Positions 1 to 7,344 are shown, counted from the stretch's first letter. The stretch is 11,718 bases of DNA from Candidatus Curtissbacteria bacterium RIFCSPLOWO2_01_FULL_41_18 (GCA_001776475.1 MFBQ01000010.1:2534-14251), one strand, 5' to 3'. Notes: a model not told the origin generated them from the sequence alone. Numbers and translations: made by a program.

Positions 1-1
1 G

Positions 2-1072
2 GTTTTTAACAAAGGATCACTGCTTTTCGGATTGGATTTGGCAAGAGCGGCAATTCGAGACAAGAACGAGGCAATATTGGTTGAGGGAGAGTTTGACGTA
101 ATGAGCGTGCATGGCGTGGGAGTTACCAATGTGGTTGCCTCGAAAGGGACGGCGCTGACAGAGAAGCAGGTAGTAACTCTATCTCGAATTTGTGAGAATG
201 TTGCGCTTTGCTTTGACACGGATCTTGCTGGTGACGCAGCTCAAAGACGGGGCATTGAGCTTTTGGAGATTGCCGGTGTTGGGGTTAAGGTTATAAATCT
301 TGGTAAATATAAGGATCCGGATGAGTTTTGTCGGAAAGATGCGGGCGGTTTTAAAGGGGCACTTGAGCAGGCTGTCAATATTTATGATTATTTTATAGAA
401 TCAGCGGCCAGTCGTTTCGATGCGACTTCTGCAGATGGTAAAAAGCGTATCGGTCGGGAAGTCTTGCCAGTTTTAGCCAAAATCTCAGATGATTTAGTGC
501 GCGCCCATTACATTGATAGACTTTCTAAAGTTTTAGATATTGATGTGAGTTTAGTGGCTGCCGCGGTTGATAAAAAAGTAGCCAGTGTTTACGCTTTCGA
601 GCCGCAGGAAGAGCTTGCCAGCAACAAGAGGGTCTTAGGCTTAGAAGAATATTTTCTGGCACTTTTTCTTTTTGGAGAGGAGGCCGAAGGCAGAACAATT
701 AAGTTTCTTAAGCCTTCAGATTTTTCAAATAATCAGCTAGCCAATTTTTGGAAGTGGCTGCGTGATATAATTAAAGCTTCAGGTGCCACTTCTTTTTCTA
801 AAATATTAAAAAAACTGCCAAAGAATTTTACCAAATTTGTTAATGATTTATATCTGGTTAATATAAGCCCAGCTTTTGGCGAAAGGCAATTGTGGGCTGC
901 GGAAGTTGCAAAAGTAGCAGTAAGGCTTAAGCAAGCCTCACTTAAGCGGCAGCTTCAGCAAATTTCAAAAAGTATTAAAATAGCAGAAAGTAAGAAGAAT
1001 ACAAAGCAGGTCGATGCCTTGACGAAACGGTTTAATGATTTAGTCAAGCAGCAGAAAGAGGTCATTTTATGA
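2..1072 (+). CDS. dnaG: DNA primase, C-terminal part (5' truncated by window edge)
   Basis: DnaG makes the RNA primers for lagging-strand DNA synthesis. The frame is open from base 2 and reads VFNKGSLLFGLDLARAAI, the conserved stretch just before the Toprim core, so the zinc-binding domain and the front of the polymerase domain lie upstream of the window. The Toprim motifs are clear: the catalytic glutamate in LVEGEFDV (codon at 83-85), ASKGTAL, and the metal-binding DxD in CFDTDLAG (about 215-223). KDPDEF and the helical region typical of primases follow. The last 130 or so residues are Lys-rich and poorly conserved, where the DnaB-interacting domain is expected. The TGA stop overlaps the rpoD ATG as ATGA, implying translational coupling as in rpsU-dnaG-rpoD operons. 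A TTG at 32 is internal and is not the start. Confidence 0.95.
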   Translation, partial: VFNKGSLLFGLDLARAAIRDKNEAILVEGEFDVMSVHGVGVTNVVASKGTALTEKQVVTLSRICENVALCFDTDLAGDAAQRRGIELLEIAGVGVKVINLGKYKDPDEFCRKDAGGFKGALEQAVNIYDYFIESAASRFDATSADGKKRIGREVLPVLAKISDDLVRAHYIDRLSKVLDIDVSLVAAAVDKKVASVYAFEPQEELASNKRVLGLEEYFLALFLFGEEAEGRTIKFLKPSDFSNNQLANFWKWLRDIIKASGATSFSKILKKLPKNFTKFVNDLYLVNISPAFGERQLWAAEVAKVAVRLKQASLKRQLQQISKSIKIAESKKNTKQVDALTKRFNDLVKQQKEVIL

Positions 1073-2241
1073 TCAGAAAAAACGTAATAAAGAAAAAAAG
1101 AGAAGTTTTACTTCGTAAGATAGTAAGCAGGGAGCCGGAGAATCAGGTAGAGGAGACTGTTAAAAAAATTGACGTTAAGGCAGAGACTCGTAAGCTTTTA
1201 AAGCGAGGCAAAGAACAGGGGTTTATTGCTCAGGAAGATGTACTTTCTATTTTCCCGGCGCCGGAAAATTCTATTTCTCAGATTGATGACCTTTACCATA
1301 AGTGTTTGGAGGAAGGCATTGATGTTTTTGATACCACGGAATTTGATGTTGCCGACGTCACAAAATCGGTTAGTGAACTTGAGCGCGAACTGGAAAGCTT
1401 GGCTTCACTGGAGGAGGGGTATTTATCTGATCCGGTCAGGATGTATTTGCGCGAAATCGGTCGCGTATCGCTTCTAACCTATCAAGAAGAGGTAGCTTTG
1501 GCGAAAAGAGTTGAAAAGGGTGATAAAAAGGCTCGGGAGAGACTAATTAATGCTAACCTCAGATTGGTTGTTTCCATTGCCAAAAAATACGTCAACCGGG
1601 GTTTGACACTTCTTGATCTAATTGAAGAAGGCAATATTGGTTTGATGAGGGCAGTGGCCAAGTACGACTGGACTCGCGGCTATAAATTCTCCACGTATGC
1701 CACTTGGTGGATAAGACAGGCAATAACTCGGGCAATTGCTGATCAGGCAAGAACGATTCGAATTCCTGTACACATGGTTGAAACAATCAACAAGTTTAAC
1801 AGGGTTTCCAGAAAGTTAATACAGGAATTGGGAAGAGAACCGGCGCCTTCTGAAGTGGCTATGGAAATGGAGGTGCCTGTTGAGAAGGTTAGGGAAATTA
1901 TTAAAGTTTCCCAAGAACCGGCATCTCTGGAGGCTCCGGTTGGTGAGGAGGAGGACTCGCGCTTGGGGGATTTTATTCAGGATCTATCGGCTTCGCCGAC
2001 AGATCAGGCTACTCAGGCACTTTTGAAGGACCATATCCGCGAGATGCTGGAGACCCTGTCTCCTCGTGAGGCCAAAGTTTTAGAGTACCGATTTGGTTTG
2101 GAGGATGGTAAGCAGCGGACTTTGGAAGAGGTTGGTCGCGAATTTGGGGTAACACGCGAGCGAATCAGACAAATCGAGGCCAAGGCAATTCGCAAACTTA
2201 GACATCCAACTCGATCTAAAAAACTTCGCGACTACTTGTAA
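1069..2241 (+). CDS. rpoD: RNA polymerase primary sigma factor (sigma-70)
   Basis: The housekeeping sigma factor directs RNA polymerase to -35/-10 promoters. The 390 residues show a Lys/Arg-rich head, a region 1.1-like segment (about 36-95), region 1.2 (DPVRMYLREIG, 121-131), region 2 (about 155-235) with GYKFSTYATWWIRQAIT holding the -10-melting Tyr210, Trp213 and Trp214, region 3 (about 240-320), and region 4 (about 328-390) ending in the -35-reading helix-turn-helix TLEEVGREFGVTRERIRQIE. It is short for an RpoD because the long non-conserved insert of proteobacterial forms is absent. Region 2.3 reads YDWTRG where most sigmas have an (F/Y)(D/E)(Y/F)RRG-like run, a mild divergence. The ATG overlaps the dnaG stop and follows the Shine-Dalgarno-like AGAGG at 1057-1061, which fixes the start. 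The TTGACA/TATAAT-like promoters found elsewhere in the window are those this protein should recognise. Confidence 0.97.
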   Translation: MIRKNVIKKKREVLLRKIVSREPENQVEETVKKIDVKAETRKLLKRGKEQGFIAQEDVLSIFPAPENSISQIDDLYHKCLEEGIDVFDTTEFDVADVTKSVSELERELESLASLEEGYLSDPVRMYLREIGRVSLLTYQEEVALAKRVEKGDKKARERLINANLRLVVSIAKKYVNRGLTLLDLIEEGNIGLMRAVAKYDWTRGYKFSTYATWWIRQAITRAIADQARTIRIPVHMVETINKFNRVSRKLIQELGREPAPSEVAMEMEVPVEKVREIIKVSQEPASLEAPVGEEEDSRLGDFIQDLSASPTDQATQALLKDHIREMLETLSPREAKVLEYRFGLEDGKQRTLEEVGREFGVTRERIRQIEAKAIRKLRHPTRSKKLRDYL

Positions 2242-2324
2242 TATAAAATTAAATCAGCAGATTTGAAAAATCCGAAATTGCTTGTGGAAAGATTGATTGT
2301 GCCCGTGGTTTAATACTTAATCAC

Positions 2325-2591
2325 ATGAAGATTTTGAAATTTCTATGGGAAAAGTGGCTTGCGGTTGCGCGCCCAGTTGGTAATTTCCAAGGTCAAGTAA
2401 TTTTAAGTTTTTTCTATTTGGTACTTTTGGCGCCTTTGGCGCTTTTTTTAAAAATATTTGCAGATCCCCTTCGACTTCGCTCCCTTCGACAAAACTCAGG
2501 GCAGGCAGGGCAAGCTGCTATAAGACGAACAAATTTTGATAAGTGGGAGCATCCAAAACAGAGCTTGGAAGGTGCAAGGAAGCAATATTAG
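2325..2591 (+). CDS. small membrane protein of carbamoyltransferase locus, with in-frame repeat insert
   Basis: An 88-residue protein of unknown function. Residues 1-20 are basic and aromatic (FLWEKWLAVARPVGNFQ), residues 23-45 form one hydrophobic segment (VILSFFYLVLLAPLALFLKIF), and the tail ends WEHPKQSLEGARKQY. From memory, small proteins with a GNFQ...FY membrane segment and a W..P..S.E.A..Q tail occur beside NodU-type carbamoyltransferases and DUF5989 proteins; I know no accession. It lies 66 bp upstream of the carbamoyltransferase on the same strand. Residues about 48-65 (LRLRSLRQNSGQAGQAAI) are encoded by a palindromic repeat (2467-2516) that separates the membrane segment from the conserved tail without breaking the frame. 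No good Shine-Dalgarno precedes the ATG. A weak TTGATT (2293-2298) with CTTAAT (2316-2321) lies upstream. Confidence 0.7.
   Translation: MKILKFLWEKWLAVARPVGNFQGQVILSFFYLVLLAPLALFLKIFADPLRLRSLRQNSGQAGQAAIRRTNFDKWEHPKQSLEGARKQY
2467..2516. repeat. nested palindromic repeat inside the 2325-2591 gene
   Basis: An outer unit, CCCTTCGACTTCGCTC ... CAGGGCAAGC, is interrupted by a second copy of the same family, CCCTTCGACAAAACTCAGGGCAGG-like, giving two left arms followed by two right arms. Relatives lie at 5137-5200 and 11557-11582. The unit folds as CCCT/AGGG hairpins. It is translated in frame within the small membrane protein. Confidence 0.7.
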
Positions 2592-2655
2592 AAGGCTATT
2601 GGGTCATTGGGTTAAAACCTAATAGCCCAACAGCCTAATAACCGAACAACCTAAA
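2592..2655. repeat. inverted array of degenerate 8-bp repeats upstream of carbamoyltransferase
   Basis: The right half is a run of 8-mers: CCTAATAG, CCCAACAG, CCTAATAA, CCGAACAA, CCTAAAAA. The left half (2594-2613) carries the same units on the opposite strand. GGCTATTGGGTCATTGGGTT at 2594-2613 pairs with 2616-2635 at 16 of 20 positions around a 2-nt loop. It fills nearly the whole gap between the small gene and the carbamoyltransferase ATG. No T-run follows, so it is not a classical terminator. Confidence 0.7.
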
Positions 2656-2657
2656 AA

Positions 2658-4448
2658 ATGCATATTTTGGGTATTTCTTGCTTTTATCATGAGTCGGCCG
2701 CATGTTTAATTCGCGACGGAAAAGTAGTGGCTGCTTCAGCCGAGGAAAGGTTCTCTAGGAAAAAACATGATAGTAATTTTCCGAAGCTGGCAATTGAATT
2801 TTGCCTGGCAAAAGCTGGAATCAAAGCTTCCGACTTGGATTATGTAGTTTTTTACGAGAAACCTTTTTGGAAGTTTACCAGAATTTTGCTTTCAACTTTA
2901 GCAGCTTATCCAGCGGCCTTTCGTTTTTTTGCCAAGGCGATGATTGGCTGGCTTGCCGATAAGCTTTGGGTGAGGTCAATTATTGTTGACGAACTTGACG
3001 TTGCGCCAGCGAAAATCCTGTTTGTTCCCCACCATATTTCCCATGCGGCGTCGGCCTTTTACCCCTCTGGTTTTAAGAAAGCGGCGATTTTAACATTTGA
3101 TGGTGTTGGTGAATGGACAACAACAACTTATGGAGCTGGCAACGAAAGGGAGCTTGCGATTGCGGCTGAGATTAAGTTTCCTCATAGCTTAGGACTTTTA
3201 TATTCCGTTTTTACAGCCTTTTTGGGTTTTGAGGTTAATGATGGTGAGTATAAAGTGATGGGCATGGCGCCATATGGCAAGCCACGTTATCTTAGTCGCG
3301 TCAAAAAGTTAATTAAGATTTATAAAGATGGCTCTTATCGGCTCAATATGGATTACTTTTCTTATCATAAGTCAACTGAACATTCATATAATGACAATTT
3401 TATAAAGCTTTTTGGTTCGCCGAGGCCAGTCGACATGCATTTTTTTACCAGAGGTTCCGGCTATCCTTCTTACTTTGGCAAGAAACCCAAAGATTATAAA
3501 AAGTTGTGTGATTTAAATCAAAACTATGCCGATATTGCGGCGTCTGTCCAGAAACTGATTGAGGATGAGATTTTAAAACTGGCTAACTTTGTTTATAAAA
3601 GTACCAAAACTTCTAATCTGTGTATCGCGGGAGGGGTAGGCTTAAATAGCGTGGCCAATGGAATTTTGTCGCGACGCGGTCCTTTCAAGCGAGTTTTTGT
3701 TCAGCCGGCAGCCGGTGATGATGGCGGATCACTCGGGGCTGCGCTTTACGTCTATCATGCGATACTTGGCAAGCCTCGAGCCTACGTACAAAAAGATTGT
3801 TATTTTGGGGCGGATTTTGGGGACGGCGATATTGAAAAGTTTTTGAAGAGTAAAAAGATTAAGTACCGCAAGATTGTTTCCCAAGAAAAGCTTACTGACT
3901 TTTTGGCAAGTGAGATTGCCGATGGTAAGGTTATTGGGTTTTTTTGCGGTCGCGCAGAATGGGGACCGCGGGCTTTAGGGGCAAGATCAATTTTGGCAGA
4001 CCCAAGAAGGGAGGAAATGAAGGAGATTGTTAATACCAAGATTAAATTTCGGGAGCCTTACAGACCTTTCGCCCCGGTTACTTTGGCTGAAAAAGCGAGT
4101 GATTATTTTGAAGTTGACGGTCTTTTTCATTCTTATCTAACCAACTTCATGCTTGGGGTTTTTCCAGTAAAGAAAAATATGCGCAAAATCATTCCTGCGG
4201 TTACGCATGTTGACGGATCCGGAAGGCTTCAGATTATAACGGAGGCGCAGAACGAGCGATACTATAATTTAGTCAAAAAATTCGGCGATAAAACCGGTGT
4301 TTATGTACTAATGAATACTTCATTTAACTTGAAAGGCGAGCCGATTGTAAATTCTCCTCAAGATGCTTTCAATACATTTTTCAAGTCCGGACTGGATATT
4401 TTAGCGCTCGAAAGGTATATTATTTTGAAAGAGGATGTCAAGGGTTAG
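2658..4448 (+). CDS. O-carbamoyltransferase, NodU/CmcH/TobZ family
   Basis: This family transfers a carbamoyl group from carbamoyl phosphate, through a carbamoyl-adenylate, to a hydroxyl of a sugar or natural product. The 596 residues match the usual length. The N-terminal Kae1/ASKHA-like domain (about 1-370) shows FYHESAACLI with His11, the metal-site PHHISHAASAFYPSGF (His125, His126, His129), LTFDGVGEW (Asp148), AGGVGLNSVANG (324-335) and AAGDDGGSLGAAL (351-363). The C-terminal YrdC-like domain (about 380-596) shows GFFCGRAEWGPRALGARSILADPR (from 427), FREPYRPFAPV (464-474) and LMNTSFNLKGEPIV (551-564). No transmembrane segment or signal is seen, so it should act in the cytoplasm. The two small membrane proteins and the YfhO protein around it suggest that the acceptor is a surface-glycan or lipid-linked precursor. 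The natural substrate cannot be read from the sequence. No Shine-Dalgarno is visible; the start is set by the family N-terminus. Confidence 0.93.
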   Translation: MHILGISCFYHESAACLIRDGKVVAASAEERFSRKKHDSNFPKLAIEFCLAKAGIKASDLDYVVFYEKPFWKFTRILLSTLAAYPAAFRFFAKAMIGWLADKLWVRSIIVDELDVAPAKILFVPHHISHAASAFYPSGFKKAAILTFDGVGEWTTTTYGAGNERELAIAAEIKFPHSLGLLYSVFTAFLGFEVNDGEYKVMGMAPYGKPRYLSRVKKLIKIYKDGSYRLNMDYFSYHKSTEHSYNDNFIKLFGSPRPVDMHFFTRGSGYPSYFGKKPKDYKKLCDLNQNYADIAASVQKLIEDEILKLANFVYKSTKTSNLCIAGGVGLNSVANGILSRRGPFKRVFVQPAAGDDGGSLGAALYVYHAILGKPRAYVQKDCYFGADFGDGDIEKFLKSKKIKYRKIVSQEKLTDFLASEIADGKVIGFFCGRAEWGPRALGARSILADPRREEMKEIVNTKIKFREPYRPFAPVTLAEKASDYFEVDGLFHSYLTNFMLGVFPVKKNMRKIIPAVTHVDGSGRLQIITEAQNERYYNLVKKFGDKTGVYVLMNTSFNLKGEPIVNSPQDAFNTFFKSGLDILALERYIILKEDVKG

Positions 4449-4468
4449 TCGGTAACGAAGCCGGTATC

Positions 4469-4532
4469 GTCATACGGTAACGTTCAACGTAGCCACTAAA
4501 CGAAACGGGCATCGTAACCCTTACCGAATGAC
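4469..4532. repeat. long imperfect hairpin between carbamoyltransferase and DUF5989 genes
   Basis: GTCATACGGTAA (4469-4480) pairs with TTACCGAATGAC (4521-4532) with one mismatch. Pairing continues inward through GTT/AAC, ACG/CGT and GCC/GGC to a loop around 4495-4507. An 8-bp direct repeat, CGGTAACG, occurs at 4450-4457 and 4475-4482. There is no T-run after the stem, so this is an intercistronic structure rather than a standard terminator. Confidence 0.65.
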
Positions 4533-4541
4533 GTTTAGACA

Positions 4542-4721
4542 ATGCGTTTTCTTAAGCGATTTTTTTCTAGAGGTAGTGAAGCAAGGGAACTGATGCAATT
4601 TTTATGGGAAGCAAAGCTTTGGTTTTTAATCCCTTTTGTGGCAGTACTTTTGGTTTTTGGGCTCCTTTTGATATTTGCCCAAACGACTGGGGTAGCGCCA
4701 TTTATTTATACTTTATTCTAG
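4542..4721 (+). CDS. DUF5989 family small membrane protein
   Basis: A 59-residue protein starting MRFLKRFFSRGSEARELMQFLWEAK, with one transmembrane helix (about residues 27-46) and the ending AQTTGVAPFIYTLF. The segment FLWEAKLWFLIP...LLLIFAQTTGVAPFIYTLF fits the DUF5989 family as I recall it (a short basic amphipathic head, one helix, the invariant-looking AQ...APFIYTLF end). The molecular role is unknown; members are typically encoded next to carbamoyltransferases, as here. The N-terminus should be cytoplasmic by the positive-inside rule. It lies 93 bp after the carbamoyltransferase stop and 25 bp before the YfhO start. No Shine-Dalgarno is evident. A membrane scaffold for the carbamoyltransferase is an inference. 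Confidence 0.85.
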   Translation: MRFLKRFFSRGSEARELMQFLWEAKLWFLIPFVAVLLVFGLLLIFAQTTGVAPFIYTLF

Positions 4722-4746
4722 GAAATTCCATAATTTTCAAAGCCGA

Positions 4747-7278
4747 ATGAGAGTTTTTCTTTTATTTGTACTTCTTTCGCTTGCCCTTTTCTGGCCGATT
4801 TTTTTAGGTAAGGTTAACTTAAACGGTAATCTGCTTGTGTCTTTCTACGCGCCTTATGGGCAAAATCTGCCGTTTAAAAATACCGGTTGGGACCAGCTGC
4901 GGATTTATTTTCCTTTTTACAAAATAACTTTTGAGAGCCTTAAAAAGTTTACGACACCGCTTTGGAATCCTTATGCATTTTCGGGCCATCCCCACATGGC
5001 TGATTTTCAGACTGCGGTTTTTTATCCCCTGAACATTTTCGGCTTGGTTTTGTCTCAAGTTACATTTTGGCACCTACTTCGAATTACACCAATGATACTG
5101 GCTGCCTTTTTTACATTCCTATACCTTAAAAACCTGAAGCCCTTCGACTCCGCTTTCACTCTGACGATGATTCGTCATCGGAACGAGCAGGGCAAGCTTT
5201 CTGGCATGGCCGCGTTTTTTGGGGCGCTAACTTTTGGCTTTAGCCCATTTATCCTGACGTGGGGAGAAGAAGTGGTGATGAGCGTGCATTCAATTATTTG
5301 GTTGCCCTTGATTCTGATTGCGATTGAGAAATTTTTGACTTCTCCTCTTCGTCATCCTGAACGAAGTGAAGGATCTACGTTACTTGATAGATTGCTTCGC
5401 TTCGCTCGCAATGACAAAAGACTATATCTAGCGGTCATCGCTTTATCGACCTCTTTTTCATTTTTTGGCGGTTATATGCAGACAACAATCTATCTTTTTA
5501 TTTTCGTTTTTCTATATTTACTTTTAAAACTTGGCAAGAATTTATTTTTGAGCGCTTTAGGGTGGAAACTGATGCTGGCTTTGATTTTGGGGACTTTGAT
5601 TGCCGGCGTGCAGCTTTTGCCATCTGGCGAACTTTTTTTCTTAGGTGCCAGGTCGCAAATTAGGTTAACCTCAACTTTGACGGCATTTTTGTTGCCTTTG
5701 GAGGCCCTTGTAACACTTTTGGCGCCGGATTTTTTTGGAAGTGCTGCAACTTGGAATTTTTTTAGAAGTGGTGTGGCCCAATATTATGAGGGAATTATTT
5801 TTTTTGGGGTTGCCGCTTTAATTTTTGCTCTTTTTGCGATTTTTGCCAAAAAACAAAAGTCTTTTTTGCAGCAAAGGGCGAAGTTAATACAATTTTTGGC
5901 AATTGTAGGAGTTATTGCACTGTCTTTGACCATTGATTTGCCGACTACCCGTCTTTATTTGATGTTGCCAATTCCCTTTCTTTCCTCGTCAATTGCCAAC
6001 AGAATTTTGTTTGTTCCGGCTTTTTGCCTTTCGGCTTTGGCAGCCATCGGGTTTGATCTCTGGCAGAGGACAGCTGATAGGCAAATATTTAGGACGATCG
6101 CCCCTTTGGCTTTCTTGTATATTTTACTCATTGGTTATTTAGCGGGTGTGCGATTTTTTGGTTTCCCTTATTTTGATAAAGGCTTATCGGCTGCCGGCAA
6201 TGCCATGATTTCTGCAAGAAATTTAGTTGTACCTTTTGGTGTATTTGTTGCCAGTTCTCTATTGATAGTTGTTGCAAGTTACAGGTCAAGGTATAAAGGA
6301 GTTTGCGCCGCAGCAATTATTGCTGTTGCTTTTTTGCATACCTTTTACTTTAGCCAAAAATACTTTTCCTTTTCCAACAAGAAAAATATTTTCCCCCAAA
6401 ATGCTATTTTAAACTTTATCCAAAAAAATCAAGGTATTTGGCGCAGTTGGGGCGTGGGCCGCGGCTATTTTGAGACTAATTTTGCCAGCCAGTACGGGAT
6501 TTTTTGGCCCGGTGGGTACGATTCTTTAAATAACAGATCGTATGGCGAGTTTACATATTCAGGGAAGGATGTAGACATTTCTCAATTTTCTTTTAGGGCT
6601 GATGCAGGGCTTGGGGGCAAGGACAAAGTTAGTGAATTTTTGCGGGAGGACAAGCGAAGGATTGCCGATCTATTAGGTGTTAAATATGTGATTGTACATA
6701 AAGATAAAGATGATGAGGAGACTATGGCGAAAAATAATTTTATGAAAGTTTTTGAGGACGGCAACTTTGGCGTATTTGAAAATCTGCAAGTTATGCCAAG
6801 GGCGTTTTTGGCCTCAAATTATGAGGGGCCTCCTCACCCTGATAATACAGGACTTAGCACTGGCCAGTTGAATAAGATTAGGCGTAAATTAATTCCTCAA
6901 AAACTTTTTGCTTCTGATTTTGACTGGCGCAATGTGTTAGTTTTGGAAAAACCATCGCCTGTCAGTCCGCAATTTGGGCAAGGAACTGTCAATATCCTCA
7001 GTTACAGACCACAGGAAGTAATCATTAAGACAAGATCAAATCAGCCCAAACTTTTATTTTTATCCGACAATTATTATCCCGGTTGGAAGGCGGAAGTTGA
7101 CGGCAGTCGAGTGGATATTTTGAGGGCTAATTACACCTTTCGGGCAGTCCCTTTGGTGCCAGGAGAGCATTTGGTGAGGTTTTGGTATGACAGTGAGGTT
7201 TTTAAGATCGGTTTGGTAATCTCGCTGTTAAGTTTGGTTATTTTAGGATTTGTTACTTTAAAGCCAAAGTCGAGGTAG
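4747..7278 (+). CDS. YfhO-family multi-pass membrane protein (GT-C-like)
   Basis: YfhO proteins are polytopic GT-C-fold proteins; in Bacillus subtilis YfhO is linked to lipoteichoic acid glycosylation. The 843 residues fit the family. A first helix (3-20) is followed by the signature WDQLRIYFPFYKITFESLKK and PLWNPYAFSGHPHMADFQTAVFYPLN (about 48-96), which includes the acidic Asp49 and Asp86. About ten more hydrophobic helices follow, then a soluble domain (about 545-810) and the typical C-terminus SDNYYPGWKAEVDG...RANYTFRAVPLVPGEHLVRFWY, plus a final helix (about 819-837). Residues 131-152 and 202-223 do not look like family sequence: they are encoded by palindromic repeats and fall in loops between helices. 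The gene closes the carbamoyltransferase block and probably acts on the same glycan. The ATG has no clear Shine-Dalgarno; it is the first Met before the first helix. Confidence 0.88.
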   Translation: MRVFLLFVLLSLALFWPIFLGKVNLNGNLLVSFYAPYGQNLPFKNTGWDQLRIYFPFYKITFESLKKFTTPLWNPYAFSGHPHMADFQTAVFYPLNIFGLVLSQVTFWHLLRITPMILAAFFTFLYLKNLKPFDSAFTLTMIRHRNEQGKLSGMAAFFGALTFGFSPFILTWGEEVVMSVHSIIWLPLILIAIEKFLTSPLRHPERSEGSTLLDRLLRFARNDKRLYLAVIALSTSFSFFGGYMQTTIYLFIFVFLYLLLKLGKNLFLSALGWKLMLALILGTLIAGVQLLPSGELFFLGARSQIRLTSTLTAFLLPLEALVTLLAPDFFGSAATWNFFRSGVAQYYEGIIFFGVAALIFALFAIFAKKQKSFLQQRAKLIQFLAIVGVIALSLTIDLPTTRLYLMLPIPFLSSSIANRILFVPAFCLSALAAIGFDLWQRTADRQIFRTIAPLAFLYILLIGYLAGVRFFGFPYFDKGLSAAGNAMISARNLVVPFGVFVASSLLIVVASYRSRYKGVCAAAIIAVAFLHTFYFSQKYFSFSNKKNIFPQNAILNFIQKNQGIWRSWGVGRGYFETNFASQYGIFWPGGYDSLNNRSYGEFTYSGKDVDISQFSFRADAGLGGKDKVSEFLREDKRRIADLLGVKYVIVHKDKDDEETMAKNNFMKVFEDGNFGVFENLQVMPRAFLASNYEGPPHPDNTGLSTGQLNKIRRKLIPQKLFASDFDWRNVLVLEKPSPVSPQFGQGTVNILSYRPQEVIIKTRSNQPKLLFLSDNYYPGWKAEVDGSRVDILRANYTFRAVPLVPGEHLVRFWYDSEVFKIGLVISLLSLVILGFVTLKPKSR
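5137..5200. repeat. in-frame palindromic repeat within the YfhO gene (first)
   Basis: The arms AAGCCCTTCGAC and AGGGCAAGCTT flank a second palindrome, TGACGA (5162-5167)/TCGTCA (5172-5177). It encodes KPFDSAFTLTMIRHRNEQGKLS, a charged stretch between two membrane helices. The same arm sequences occur at 2467-2516 and 11557-11582. Confidence 0.7.
5351..5414. repeat. in-frame palindromic repeat within the YfhO gene (second, HPERSEG type)
   Basis: The ends are GTCAT (5351-5355) and ATGAC (5410-5414). Inside are two hairpins: ATCCT...AGGAT (5354-5374) and ATTGC...GCAAT (5391-5412). It encodes RHPERSEGSTLLDRLLRFARND. I recall this peptide signature from many unrelated predicted proteins in environmental genomes, where it marks a dispersed DNA repeat rather than a protein domain. 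Confidence 0.8.
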
Positions 7279-7304
7279 GAGTCTCTTATATTCCATTTCA
7301 TGAA

Positions 7305-7339
7305 TCTAGCTTCTCATTTCTAACTTCTCACGTCTAGAT
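7305..7339. repeat. degenerate 7-bp tandem repeat
   Basis: There are five contiguous heptamers: TCTAGCT, TCTCATT, TCTAACT, TCTCACG, TCTAGAT. The block is also bounded by AATCTAG (7303-7309) and its inverse CTAGATT (7334-7340). It lies 26 bp after the YfhO stop. Confidence 0.65.
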
Positions 7340-7344
7340 TTTAT

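Noticed and set aside
1069..2241. Alternative genetic code (TGA as glycine, as in some Candidate Phyla Radiation groups)
   Set aside because: No gene needs an in-frame TGA read through, and dnaG ends properly at TGA.
2251..2275. Terminator after rpoD (AAATC/GATTT hairpin)
   Set aside because: The stem is five AT-rich pairs and is followed by an A-rich stretch, not Ts.
3800..4039. Minus-strand open frame inside the carbamoyltransferase gene
   Set aside because: It is antisense to the conserved C-terminal motifs of a clear enzyme and has no family features.
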